Origin: Eumeta japonica
Lineage: Eukaryota > Arthropoda > Insecta > Lepidoptera > Psychidae
Direction of reading: 5' to 3'
Length of the DNA: 64,000 nucleotides
Assembly (NCBI GenBank): GCA_005406025.1
Contig: BGZK01002111.1
Span: 1 to 64,000, forward strand
A model generated the notes under the pieces. The model saw only the letters and a program-made list of their open reading frames with translations. It was not told the DNA's origin and did no database searches. Position 1 is the stretch's first letter. Each line of letters starts with the position of its first letter. Made by a program: the position numbers and the translations under genes. Shown piece after piece: positions 23,083 to 35,346 of the stretch.

Positions 23083-24203
23083 CATTATGCGAATTGGTGC
23101 TAGAATTGATTTGATGTTTTTTAAGTATGTTTCTTATACATCTCTAAAATCTTTATCTCCGTGTCATATCATTTGTTAATAACAAATAAAAAGGGTTTTA
23201 AGTAACTTTTGCAATAAGTAAATATAAGTATTGCAAAAGTTCTCCAAACACAAACAAATTAGGAAAAAAATTTGAATGCTGTGTATTGTTCAGTAAGTTT
23301 AAATTAATTATGTAGTTTTCTAATTGAGAAAATTAGGACTAAGTTTTTCTAGTTTTGAGTCTTTCGTTTCCGAATATATTAGAAGTGTGTGTAATCTTTA
23401 AACACGATTGAGGGAAATATTCTTTGTTTGATATTACGACATATAATGTGTTTATGACTAAATTAAAAACAAATAACTCATGTTGGGACTTAATAGTAGA
23501 TACTGACGGAATGAGGATGATAATTGAAAAACAAGTTCAATAAAAAAATTAAAGAATTCATTCTATGTTCACCCAAGCGCAACAACGGGCATAGCTAGTT
23601 ATTAACAAAATGATTGTTAATAAAATAATGTATTAATAACATTCTTACGTACCGTGTATAAAGATTTTAGGTTTGACATGAAGTAATTCATTTTATTACA
23701 TCCTGGCAGTGCCGCGGGCACAGATATTTATATATATTAAATAATAATAAATGAACATCGGGTTCACAAATGTAGTTGAAGGTTTTTAATACTAATCACT
23801 TTGGTTTTGAAGATTTCTGGTTTGGCGGCGTATTTGATATTCAAACAGTAAATACGAAAACGGCGTAAACAGACCCAATTTTATTAAACGTTATTTCCAT
23901 CCGAAAAACCTCATTTCAATATGAAAAACGACTTTAACTAATAAACAAAGCAGTTTTCGATACCTCTTGTTTAGATAGAAGTAAAGAGAGATCAACAAAA
24001 CAGTTGAATTACACATTAGGAGGAATTTTAAATGATGCCATTCGCTATGACGACAAACTCTCATATAGATCTACAAAAATAATTTCCAAAGAATACCTAC
24101 TCTAAATATTAGTATATTTATTATAAAATCAGTACGTTAAAAATAGTAAGAACTCGAGACTTTGAAATATAAAATAATAGAATCATCTCATTTTTCTTTA
24201 CAG
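23083..24203. other. AT-rich stretch with a Helitron-like end
   Basis: At 23571-23598 the sequence CCCAAGCGCAACAACGGGC is followed by ATAGCTAG and T, resembling the Helitron-type 3' ends at 15012 and 47059, but the hairpin is not intact. Nothing else is supported. Confidence 0.4.
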
Positions 24204-24258
24204 TAACAAACATCAAGAAGAGTGACGCAGACTTCAGCTTCTCTCTCTCCTGGAGCCG
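24204..24258 (+). CDS. Possible 55-bp internal exon
   Basis: A strong acceptor context (TTTTTCTTTACAG ending at 24203) and a GTAACT donor at 24259 flank 55 bp that read, in phase, TNIKKSDADFSFSLSWSR with C/G-ending codons (AAC ATC AAG AAG, GAC TTC AGC TTC). No partner exon is found nearby. Family unknown; chance is possible at this length. Confidence 0.25.
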
Positions 24259-24877
24259 GTAACTCAAATATCTTAAAATATTAACAAACTTTATCAAATT
24301 ATTTTTAAGTTATTATGCTATATTCATTTTATTTTTGAATAATTGTAAAAAAATGTAATTTCAGAGTTAAGAAAGTAATCGTATAAATGATATGATTTGA
24401 TGTAATTTTATAAAAAAATATAAATATGAAGCTAGTGTTTTAAATAAATTCACAAAATTTGGTTTGTTTTTAGTAGATATTAATGTTGAATAGTAGAACT
24501 AAATGATTTAATTTTACTAACTAGTTGTGGCACGATTATTATTGCTGTACTATGTATTGTAGTAAGAATATTAGGCTATAATTATATTAGGCTGCTTGGT
24601 ATTGAGCATTGCTTGGTCCAAAGACACATTAGGAGCTTAAGTGTTAGTGACGTTACTTACTCGTGTATAGGTATGCACGGCTTGAGCTAAGTTTCCCAAG
24701 TGTACATACGCAATTCTAACACTAATCTCTGCGTACTTAAATTAATGGTCATTTTAAAGCCTTTCATATAACTTGATGATTATTTTATACAAATCGCTAC
24801 TTCATTAAAATAATGGTACAGGAAATATATTAATTTGTAGTATTAATAATTTAAATTGTAAGTATCTTTTTTTTATA
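24259..24877. other. AT-rich non-coding stretch
   Basis: No gene or repeat supported. Confidence 0.5.
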
Positions 24878-26145
24878 ACGTGTACAAATAAGTTTCCGCC
24901 GTTTTGAGAGAAATGGCATGGTACGAGGCTTACGTTAGAATTCGCAGATGATAACCGGCTTGAAAATTAATTTGTTCATTCAAGAACAACATAACCCTAT
25001 CATATTATTAACTTCATATTAGCATCATATATTTTTTATTAAAATGTCTAAATTTGAGCCAAATAAGCGTCATTTGCAGGAACTTTTAATTTACATCTTT
25101 AATTTTAAAAAATCTGCAGTTGAGGCACATCGATTGCTTGTAGGAACATATAATGAGGCTGATTTGAGTGAGAGAACATGTCGTGAGTGGTTTCAAAAGT
25201 TTGAAAACGGTGATTTTGACGTAGAAGACAAAGATAGCAGTGGAAGGCCAAAAATTTATGAGGATGCAGAATTGGAGGAATTATTGAAGAAAGATTCGTC
25301 TCAAACACAAAAGGAACTTGCACTTACTTTAGAAGTCACTCAGCAAGCAGTCTCGCATCGTTTAAAATCGTTAGGAATGATTCATAAACAAGGTAATTGG
25401 GTTCCATATGAATTAAAGCCGAGAGGTGTTGAACGCCGATTATGCATAAATGAAATGCCGCTAGCCAGGCACAAAAAAAAGTTTTTTACATCGAATCGTC
25501 ACTGGTGATGAAAAGTGGATACATTATGATAATCCAAAAAGAAGAAAATCATGGGGACTACCTGGCCACGCGTCAACATCCACAGCAAAACAGAATATTC
25601 ATGGAAAAAACTCATACTGTGTATTTGGTGGGATCAGCTGGGTGTGGTGTATTACGAGTTGCTTAATCCAAGCGAAACAATCACTGGAACTCTATACCGA
25701 ACACAATTGATGAGATTGAGCCGAGCTCTGAAGGAAAAACGCCCTCAATACTACTCCAGACACGACAAAATTATTCTTCTACATGATAATGCTCGTCCGC
25801 ATGTAGCGGTTCCGGTGAAAAACTATTTGAAAACACTTGATTGGGAAGTACTACCCCACCCGCCGTATTCACCAGACATTGCGCCGTCCGACTATCATCT
25901 GTTCCGGTCAATGGCATGCTCTGTCAGAGCAGCGGTTCACATCATATGAAGATACCAAAAATTGGGTTGATTTGTGGATAGCCTCAAAAGATAAGGAAGT
26001 TTTCAGACTTGGAATCCGAACGCTGCCTGAAAGATGGAAAAAGTAGTTGCTAGTGATGGACAATACTGATTAAAATTAAATTGCCTTTCTTTCACAATAA
26101 ATATTATTTTACTGAGAAAAAACGGCGGAAACTTATTTGTACTCC
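24878..26145 (+). mobile_element. Mariner transposon, full length, decayed
   Basis: About 1.27 kb, the usual mariner size. Inverted ends contain GTACAAATAAGTTTCCGCCG (24882-24901; its complement near 26121-26141), with TA on both sides (24876-24877 and 26146-26147). It encodes one DD34D transposase, now frameshifted. Confidence 0.9.
25044..26069 (+). pseudogene. Mariner DD34D transposase, four indels
   Basis: The cut-and-paste transposase starts MSKFEPNKRH. The N-terminal part carries the paired helix-turn-helix (RTCREWFQKFENGDFDVED ... QTQKELALTLEVTQQAVSHR) and the WVPYEL linker. Catalytic blocks are TGDEKW (Asp codon 25507-25509), HDNARPH (25785-25787) and PDIAPSDYHLF (third Asp 25890-25892), with 34 residues between the last two. 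Reading breaks lie at the A/T runs 25472-25487, the A run 25605-25610 (one A missing), 25914-25918 (two bases missing), and the A run near 26039-26043. The final residues read VVASDGQY before TGA at 26067. The start follows from the usual N-terminal length. Confidence 0.92.
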
Positions 26146-28149
26146 TAATAAGTAATTCTTTTTAGTTTTAAATCAGTTAAATATTTATAGTTTTGTGATG
26201 CGACCGGCGAACAAAGGTCAGGGTCATCTTGCTTGTTCCTAGAGGTCACAGAACGGCGAAGCGTATGTCCAGGTTACCAGTCGTTAAATGTCGTCACTCG
26301 TGTGAATTACTTTTGCCTTATATTTAATAAATTCTTTAGCGAGTGTGTTCATAGTTCTTATAGACAACACTTAATATGTGATATCATAAGGCATCAAAGA
26401 CTATACAGGAACATAATTTTGTCACTCAATTACGTTACCGCGTGACAATATGACATATACTTAATGTACTCTCCTACTGTTTGTCTAAAAACGGATGGCT
26501 ATCGTCGATGTATAAATGCATTATGTGTTATAACAATTATTTCAGAGCGCAACAGTGAAAAGGTGATTAGAAGCGTAATTAAGTTTATAAAAGACCGCTC
26601 ATAGGATCTTGTTATGTAAAGGGATGATTTGGCGGTGTCGTTTACAAGTTAGTAAACTAAATGTGTAACTAAAGGTTGGCAGCAAATATAACTTACATTT
26701 TTTTTTTTCACGTGTCGAAAGATCTGACATTAAAAGTCTTTAATACTAATTTGGCATTTTCTCGTATATTTCATAAATTTTATTTAATTGAAAGCTAACT
26801 ACACCCAGTAGGAAAACATTTTGTTCAATTTAACTAAACTAGCAAAAAGCGCGGTTTTGTGAGGGCTCGCGAGTTTTTGATGTGAAATGGCTATAGACGC
26901 GCGCCAACGCTGTGAGTCTGAGTGCATGTTGACGCGAAGGGTAACGAAAAAGCGTTAGACAAATAAACAGTATAGATGTACATTGCACATATAAGTATGC
27001 TGTGCAGGAGATATACATAGTTTTTCAGAAATAAAATAATTACATTAAAAAATAAAATATTTTGTGCAATTTATATAATCTATGTAGAATACTTTCGATG
27101 TTTCACATCTGCCAGGCGTCCCGCAAGAGCTATATATTTTATGCGCGTTAAGCAGATGAAAAAATACATTCAGAATGCGTTTGACTTCAGTACAGCTTCA
27201 CTATTGCTTGGGACATGTTTACAGATGTTCATGTGAACGTCTTCTTTGCCATACAGCCTAGAGTTGCGATATCTCCGACATTATGCTAATTATGATCACT
27301 GCTTGATGACGTATTTGAGTGCATGTACATAGATCCGATTTATTTTAATCCAAGTTATATAACATATTACACGGATAACATAAAATTTCGTTATGTAATA
27401 ATAATTCCTACAATAAGTTTATACCTAGTAACAATTAACAAGAGAAAATTTTTAATAGAATGAGCTGTTAATATAAAGATTATGTTCAGTAAATAATTCA
27501 TTTAACAAATAAATTTCAGAGAATTTGCAACTTTGAAAAAAAATATTTGTTCATGTAAACAAAAAATACATTAATTCACTATTGTTATTATTCTACAGAA
27601 ATAAAAATAGAGGTATCCATATTTTGTTATTTAAATATATGTTCTATTAATTTTTTAATGGCCTAATAAATGTATAAAAAAATAAATTGTAACATGTAGT
27701 GGTAATTATATAACAACATTCTATTTAAAATTAAAAAAAATTCTTTCGTTTAATTACACATATAATTACTATTTAGTTATAATTTAAAAATCATCCAAGG
27801 AATTTATAAGCAAATATTTTAGAAATAAACACATCGATATTAACTTTGTAGTTGTTCAAGAGATGGCGTTAGTAACAGTATAGTAGACAAAACATCACAC
27901 GCTGATATATGCCTTATTAGGTCTGTAATTTCCGGCAGAAGACATTATTGTTATAATAATATACTAATTGGCAAAGTATTATACGTTCTTGTTTTGTATT
28001 TTTTTTAAATAAACCTAGACGTGAATTTAAATTACTATGTTAAATTCCAAATCTTGAGGTACCATAATTTTGACAGTCCTCTCTTGATGTTCATGTAACA
28101 CTACAATACTAAAAAATTCTGAAGAGACCGATACAGGTAAAAATCTGAG
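26146..28149. other. AT-rich stretch
   Basis: No gene supported. A GC-richer patch with CGCG words at 26845-26960 is unexplained. The 70-codon ORF at 26233-26445 has no features. Confidence 0.45.
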
Positions 28150-28880
28150 ACTACAAAATTATGGCTATGTGGTGAATGCATTAAAACTTTCCAATCAAAC
28201 TCTATCAATATTTTCTGAGTGGCTGAATATGTGTGTAGTCAGGCGTTATCGTGGTAAAAACCACACTCTTTTTATTGATCGATGCCGGTCATTTTTTCTC
28301 TACTTCTGGCTTCAGTCTCATCAACTGTTGACAGTAAAGATCCAAGTTAATGGTTTTGCCAGATGGTAAAAGTTCTTAATGAATAATGCCTTTTCAATGC
28401 CACTATACACATAGCATCTACTTATTGCGAGTTAGTCCTAGTTGCCCTGTAGTATGTGAAGCTTGCTTGTATTTTGACCATGATCTTTTTCGCACGTTCT
28501 TGTAATAGGTAATACATTTTTATCACCAGTAATCATTTAAGAAAAACGATTCCGATTTCATTGCCTTTCATTAGAGAATCGCAAATCAGTACTCGATTAG
28601 ACTTCTTTCAGTAAGCTCGTGTGGGACCCAGTACCGGGTTTTGAATATCCAGCGCCAAATGGGTCGAAACTGTTTTGCGCCAATCTTGCTCTAATATTTC
28701 TAAAATAGCTGACTTTATCCATAACAGGTCGACCAAAGCGAGGTTCATCTTTAACATCAAAATTACTTGACTGAAAACACTTGAACCAGTTTTATGCTAG
28801 TCTTGCCAACACTGCATTAAGTTCATAAACATCACAAATTTTTTCGTGGCTTGTGTCGCATTTATCCCTTTTCGTAATAC
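28150..28880 (-). pseudogene. Mariner transposase remnant (first antisense mariner)
   Basis: Minus-strand pieces read DVKDEPRFGRPVMDKV (near 28735), the WVPHELTER-like linker region (28620) and FYHDNA (near 28245), in several frames with many stops. The order of motifs is that of a mariner transposase lacking its C-terminal part. DEPRFGRP differs from the SSGRPK form in the mariner at 25 kb, so it is another lineage. The element is old and non-functional. Its high-coordinate end abuts a second mariner at about 28882. Confidence 0.75.
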
Positions 28881-28881
28881 G

Positions 28882-30205
28882 AGGGCTGCTATTTATGTGT
28901 CCGAAAAATCAAAATGGAACTAACATCTATCACTTAGGAGTTTTATTGCTTTCCAAATATTCGCTATGATGATCGATGCACTTTTGCATACTCTGAAACC
29001 TATTTTATAACACTTTTCCATTCTGATCAAATATTTCCAAAATGTAAATTTTGAATGCATCAACAACTCTTTGCGGCTTGAAAACGTTAACCACATAATT
29101 TATTCTTCACGTTTGAGAATAGATAGAAATCGTTGGGAGTCGAATAGGAGCTGTACGGAAGATGACCCGTCATTCAATTTTTCGATCTTCCCAAAATCGA
29201 GTTCTTTCGGCCGACGTGTGACAGCTAGCATTGTCGTGATGAAGAATGATTGTGCGTTGTCGATTGTTCTTCTTTATTTCTTCAAAGACTTCTAGCAAAT
29301 AAATAGTCGTGTACTACTCGAATTGAATTTGCGATTCTCTAGTGGCATTGAAAACCATATATCCATTTATACTAAAACAGACAACCATTTGCTTCAAAGT
29401 GCTTTTGGTAAGAATCACTTTGTTGGTTCAACTCGTCGTGGAACACCCATACGTTGTGTTGTGGAATCATAAGTACAGATCCAAGATTAATCACCTCTGT
29501 AGATATATAAACAGTTTTGACGCACCATGACTGTATTTTATTGTCAATTTTCACCAATCGACACGAGGTCTGTTTTGATCAATTTTCAAGTTATGCCAAA
29601 TCCAACACCAACAAATTTTTCGTGTAATACGTTATGTATGCTTGTTATACTTATGCTCAGGGCCTTTGATCTTTTGATATATAACGTTACAATCTTGCAT
29701 TATTAGTTCTCGCCAGCATCGATATTTTGTAGTTCAATAATCGACTAAGGGCGACCTTCTTTTAATTCGTCCGTGAGCATAGACGACCCACGATTAAACT
29801 CACTAAACCAGTGATATACAGTGCTTTTCGATGGTGCTTCATCCCCAAACGTCAAAGTGAGTTGATCGATGCACTATTTTTTGAGTTAGACAACGCTCAA
29901 AATAGTAATAAATCATTATTACGAAAATTTGCACGAATTAAATCCATGGTGATGTAGACACGCAATTTTCAAAATCTTTCAATTTTAGTGATGAGCTGCT
30001 CATCAAATATGTCACTGCATAAACTCTTGCTGGCTCTCACGGTCTAATGATAAACCTAGATTTCTTTCCAGTATTATTTTTATTTGATAATTACGTTTGA
30101 ATTTTCAACCACATAGGTCTAAAAACTGCTAACAGCAACCCACGCTCGCTTGTTTCTGATATGGCATCCGTATTCGAGGCACCCGTCTTTCGGACACGTT
30201 TGATA
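28882..30205 (-). mobile_element. Second antisense mariner, decayed
   Basis: About 1.3 kb bounded by blocks containing TGTCCGAAA (28898-28910) and, inverted, TTTCGGACA (30192-30200). The interior reads as a transposase of another mariner lineage. Boundaries are estimated from those ends. Confidence 0.7.
28950..29947 (-). pseudogene. Transposase of second antisense mariner
   Basis: The start ATG is at 29947 (MDLIRANFRNNDLLLF, then a stop). Further recognisable blocks are VWVFHDELNQQSDSYQKHFE (near 29440), RTIILHHDNASCH (29219-29257, containing the second catalytic Asp) and TPNDFYLFSNVKNKLCG (near 29120). The blocks occur in family order but in different frames with numerous stops, so it is long dead. 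The lineage differs from the other three mariners in this window. Confidence 0.75.
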
Positions 30206-30279
30206 CATGAATTTTGTAACAAATTATATTGCTATGGTACTGCTAGAATGCGCGCTTTTTCCAGCTATTAATTTAATGT

Positions 30280-30480
30280 TCACTCTACAGTCTTGTAATA
30301 TAATTTTTTCCTCCCACGTTTAAATTCACTCAACCGCTTTTGAATAGTAGATAATGAAAAGGAAAACTTAACGTAAACAGCGTTCAGTTACTCTTTGAAG
30401 TATTTTTAGCTTTCGCTTTGCCTGAATAAGAATTTAATAACAATGTCATGCTTCAGTTTCATCACGAATGCAAATTTAGT
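30280..30480 (-). pseudogene. N-terminal scrap of a further mariner
   Basis: The minus strand reads FLFRQSES, then LNAVYVKFSFSLSTIQKRLS and EFKRGREK across frames, matching the first helix-turn-helix of mariner transposases in pattern. Nothing downstream of the DNA-binding region follows; the neighbouring mariner at 28882-30205 has its own N-terminus, so this is a separate copy. Confidence 0.5.
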
Positions 30481-30912
30481 CAAATTGGTAGAATTTATGA
30501 CCAACATTTCAAGAAAATTAAAGGATTTGTTTATTACGTTTTTTTTCTTATTTTGTGTACAAATCGGTTAGTATATATTATATATAACATATATATATTT
30601 AGACGTTAACAATAGGATATATCTATATTTGATAATTTGTTGAAAGTTCCTCATCTCACGGACATCTTTTCCTATTGAAATAAATATAAAAGAAACAAGT
30701 ATTTATAGAGTTAGGTAATTATATATTATTTATAATTTTTTGTTACGTTTTGTGATATTACAAACACAAATTTTTCGTGAAAATTTCTGTAGCTTCCATA
30801 AGTTTGATTCGGTTGTGAAGTTCATTTTCGACCAAATTTTATTTTCATTGGTATTTAGCAATCAGTACGGCAGTTTACGTATTTTTAAGTGCTTAAAAAG
30901 AGTGGCATTATT
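30481..30912. other. AT-rich non-coding stretch
   Basis: Nothing supported. Confidence 0.5.
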
Positions 30913-31431
30913 TTTTGACGTGACAACGTCTTATAAATTGGTTTGCCGGGTGACACTTCAAGAAACTGCGTTACGCTCCGCTCACGTTATGCGCTCACAA
31001 TGAGAGCGAGTGAGGCACGCGTCCCTTCCACTCGGGCATGGTTAGCCGCCTAAGAGCGAGAGAGACAGACATAAAAGTGAAGGCGCGTCCCTTCCACTCA
31101 GATAGGAACAAGTTAAGTTGTAGTAAACGCTGTTTCATTGTACGCAAATGTATTGCAAGTTATTGTATGTATATTTGTATATAAATACGTATGTATGTGT
31201 AAAGGTAAAAATAAAATTTTGTTAATATGAAATTCAGTGCGAGATTCTTTGTATAAATTAATGTTTTAAATATAATTCTTTGTATAAATAAATGTTTTAA
31301 ATTGTTACTATTATTTCATCCTTCTTCCTACTATACGAATGAATATTCACATTAAAATGATTTTACCACTCAAAGTCGTTGTCACGTAAAACTTTCGCCC
31401 GTATACCGATTTTACAGGCAACCAATTTTTT
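30913..31431 (+). repeat. 519-bp dispersed repeat C, copy 1
   Basis: Near-identical direct copy at 55407-55927, both running from TTTTGACGTGACAACGTC to GGCAACCAATTTTTT. The first 200 bp are GC-richer with two CGCGTCCCTTCCACTC-like blocks; the rest is AT-rich with AATAAA. Each end contains both an ACGTGACAACG-like and an AATTGGTTGCC-like word, inverted relative to each other but in swapped order. No ORF of note. It could be a solo LTR or a MITE; I cannot decide. Confidence 0.85.
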
Positions 31432-32849
31432 AAATCTGGTAAAATGAATAAATTATGAATTATTAAATTGCTAATTAGTCAAATAGGGAAAGCTTATGGA
31501 TTGGTAATGTCATTGTTTAAAAGTTACATGTAATAAAATTATGTTAATCTGTGTTGCTTGAGGATGATAATAAATAATTTCTGTGACTTAAACTTTTCAA
31601 TTTATTCGCCGAATTGAAATTGGAATTTAAAATTTTTTATCATGTCTGAACCCCATCCATATTTTATCAATTTAAAAATAATATTCTCGGTATCAGTCAA
31701 CTGCCTTATTCGCAAATCGGAACTAAGAGCTTGATATAAATTTATTGTATGAAAAATATAAATGTAAATTTTAGAGTGGAACTTTTTTATTTTTGTAAAC
31801 ACGAACGATTTATTTTCATTTTTCGACATATGTCACGATCTTGAAGACCGAAATCGGCATTGTATAATAAAAATCGAAAACGTTCCAGGAGTGCGCCATT
31901 AGGGTGAAAGCGTTAATTTTTATATGAAATTATTACATATGCGATTGAATTAGTACCGCCTTAAGATTTTCGAGTGGACGACGCTCTCGACTAGTTGACC
32001 GTATGCTCAACTAGTCGAGAGCGTTATTTAAAAGTGAAAATGTATATACTTGATACTAGCACTGATCACGGGACAAACAGACCGATGAGTATATAGCTTA
32101 CGAAAACGGAAATAAACCGCTAATTGTTTCGAAAATTCCGTTAACTCCTTGATCTAGGGCGTTTTCATCTAACAGTTACTGCTTAGTCTAGAACAAACTG
32201 ATTGCAGGAAGCCACGCTTCAGCACGGATGGTGTAAATCAAAATCATAACGAGAGAACAGTAAATTTTAATAAGCTTTGATTTTCGTTCAGAATTTCATA
32301 GTTAATGTGTGCTCTCGACCATTGAAGAAATATGCAAATATCTACACATTTTGATTTTTGAATTGTAAACATAAATACCTGACATGATATTTATTATCAA
32401 AATGATTAAATTCATAATTAAAATTCATACGTGTCGAAAAGGATGGTTACATTATATAGAGTTCTACTTTGAAACAAAAGTTAAAGTAATGAAAACTTCG
32501 TGGAAAAAAATAACATGTGAAATCTTACGACACCTGGGAGATGTGGTGCGTTAGTAGATAGGTACGTTGCATGGCGGGCGGTATTATCTTATTTTGCTGT
32601 AAAAACAAGTGAAATTATCACAGTGATGCGCGACCGGCCCTTCGTCACCACAAGGAATCGAAAGTGGAAAGCAATAGATTATGTGTGCGCTAAGCCCTTC
32701 ATTAATTAATATAAAAACGCCGATGTTGATTTGCTTTGTAATTTTTTGATAGTATTCTGTCGGAACGTATTGCTTATACTTTCGATCGTACTTTCCTTTC
32801 TCGTGGTTGAGTGATGACACGAAAATTGAATTGAACACTTTTTTATAGC
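31432..32849. other. AT-rich stretch around a perfect hairpin
   Basis: Apart from the hairpin at 31981-32024, nothing is supported. ORFs at 31602-31829 and 32584-32838 (minus) show no family features. Confidence 0.45.
31981..32024. repeat. Perfect 18-bp inverted repeat
   Basis: ACGCTCTCGACTAGTTGA (31981-31998) and TCAACTAGTCGAGAGCGT (32007-32024) pair without mismatch around an 8-nt loop CCGTATGC. A related pair of AACTAGTT words occurs near 40837-40882. Role unknown. Confidence 0.9.
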
Positions 32850-33190
32850 ATTTTAGAGAGGCAAACGAGGATGTAAGTCACCAGAAAGTAGGTGGTCATT
32901 GCCGCCCATGGACAATCGCAACGCTTAAGGGTTTAGTAGGGTTCTTGCTCCCTGAGTAAGAATAGGACAACCGATTGAAAGGAGATTGTGCGATGGAGAG
33001 AAAGAGGTGATGGAGAGTGGACCACCGGAACCCTAACTGAGTGGAGGAAACGCAACAACCGAAGCTGTTACTTCACGTCTGTATTTGAGTGTGGTATCTC
33101 ACTGGTTGAGCCAGACCATTTCATAGTGCAGCCAAGTTGGCAACAGTATGGTTTTACCATATCAAGGATAGTTGAAATCCATGGGTAATG
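32850..33190 (+). repeat. Lepidopteran-style short interspersed repeat
   Basis: Starts GAGAGGCAAACGAGG and contains GGTGGTCATTGCCGCCCATGG, a phrase I associate with common moth and butterfly repeats. The same phrase in near-identical form ends the window (63981-64000). The 66-codon ORF 32988-33188 inside it is not regarded as a gene. Confidence 0.55.
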
Positions 33191-33839
33191 AAAAAGTCTT
33201 TTGCAGACGGCGATGTAGTTTCCCTCTTGGACATCGCAGTTATGTTTTTGTTATTTGCATATTTTCTTATTATAGACCGAGATAGTCATTGCAAGATCTA
33301 TCACTCTACATAATAAACAAAGACATTCATAATATATTCAGAAGGGTGGACACGGCTAGAGTTAATAAAACAGTTGTTATTAAAAATGACCGAAAAAGAG
33401 ATCAATCGGCAAAAAACAATTATATATCTACCCTAGTGGAACCACTAGCGAGCCAGTTACTAATAAATTATTATTAATAAACGAAATCGGAAAAGATGTA
33501 AAAAAATGAAGATCGACCCAGTGTTGGTGGCACCATCATTTTTATATCGACCCAGTCGATGCAGTGCTGCATATTTTAGTACATTTAGTTATTTATATAA
33601 TAACATGCTGCATGTTACGAATTTGTCACCTTATATATTGGAATAATACAAAATTCAAAATCGTTCATAGAGAGCCAATTCAACAATTTAAAAAAAAAAG
33701 TGTGTCATTTTTATTTTCTTCTAAAATTTACATTTTTCAGATTCGCAAAATTTCATAGAGGTGAAGGTATTTTAAAACGTTGTAGCAAGTATCAAATCAC
33801 CGCGTGGTTGAGGCGTGCCTTTTTACAAGACTTCTGTTT
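33191..33839. other. AT-rich non-coding stretch
   Basis: Two short ORFs (33289-33477, 33564-33758) have AT-driven composition. Nothing supported. Confidence 0.45.
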
Positions 33840-34095
33840 CAGGTTGAAGTGACCGAATCTTAAACACATCACACTGGCTCAGTGCTGGCTTGGGGCTGCT
33901 ACAGGCTGTTGACTTGAATGTGATGACAGCGTTTGTAACCGAGAGCTCAAAATGTTACCCGATGCATTAGGGGAGAACCTACTTTTATTTGACTTATGTT
34001 ACTAAGTTATTGGTCAGTTCCTCCATGGTCAGAATCAAACGAGGTACCGTTTGCTTCGAAGGCAATGCTCTTCACCACTGTACCTGTACGTTAAA
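33840..34095 (-). repeat. Possible tRNA-derived SINE, antisense
   Basis: On the minus strand, AGGTACAGTGG (34086-34076) resembles an RNA polymerase III A box and CGTTTGATTCT (34041-34031) a B box, spaced as in tRNA-derived SINEs. The body continues to lower coordinates. It is not a functional tRNA: arms do not pair cleanly. Confidence 0.45.
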
Positions 34096-35346
34096 AAACA
34101 TTTAATGTCTCATATGTATTATAATATAAACCATTGGAAAATAGATTTAGTTTCAAATCAAAAATAAATTGAAAATTAATTTTATTAATAATCTTTTATG
34201 ATAGATAACGTTTAAGTACTAAGTTCACATTGTAACTGCTCACCCGATGGACTTACCGAGTAACATTTGTTATAATTTGTACAGTGATATGGCAAACCTA
34301 ATGATGGATGAGGCAAGTGCGGGTGTCGAGGGTTCAGCGAGAGCGTAAACTTGCTAATTTACCGTTTATATTCTATCTGAGTGTACAATGCGACTGCTAA
34401 ACAATAAACGGGCTCCGCTTAGTATACGTGGTCCGGCGTGTTTCCACGTTATATAACGGTACGTTAATTTTTTGTGTTTGGGTATTTTATTTTCATATAT
34501 TTGAGTCAACAAAAAGAGCATATATATTAATAAAAACGACTATAAAGTACCACCAACATAAGTAACCACAGATATGGTGAAATCTTGGTAAGTGCCGGCT
34601 TACAGATGTTAAATATAACATAATAATTAAAAAGAGATACAAAAAGAAAATAAGGAGAAAAGTGATATTAAATAAATAAAATCAATAATTGTAGTTCTTA
34701 ATGTATTTTTTTAAGCTTTTCAACGCATTGCCATTAATTACATTGCCGAAGGAAAAAATGAATGTTGTACGAATGAATTAATTGATAGACTACACAGCAT
34801 ACATCACTGCTTCATTGTTTCAAGGTATAGACCCCTGAATTTTAATATCAGTTGATAATCGAAATGATTATAATGTTGGTAATACAAAAAGATTTGACTT
34901 GCAGATGTTGCACTGTCTATTAATATATAGTCATTTAACAAAAATTTACTAATTTCTGTATCTTTAATGGCGTTTTTTTATAAACAAGTTCCTTATATAA
35001 AAAACAGTTATTTGAAACAGAATATAAGTATTCATTTTGTTAAGGGCTTGCGTTAAGAAAATATACTCTGCTAGATTATAAAGAATTATGCGGTGTTAGA
35101 GTACCACCACCATATACATTCTTACAGTAAATTACAATTCAAAAAAAAAATCAAAGGGATTCCGTAGTGTGGTTAGTTTTAGTCTCAATTCAACTTTTTT
35201 CCAGAATCGTAGACGAGATTATTAGTAATATGGCAATCCAGTATTATAAAAACCGAAAACTGGTCTATAGCGATTCTCAAGCGATTTACAATCGATTTTC
35301 TGTCGTTCGTATTTCGTATAAAGTGAATATTTTTTTTTATGTAAGT
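34096..35346. other. AT-rich stretch with one GC-richer patch
   Basis: Around 34285-34460 the DNA is less AT-rich and includes a short reading MANLMMDEASAGVEGSARA with stop (34289-34348), too short to support as a gene. Confidence 0.4.
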
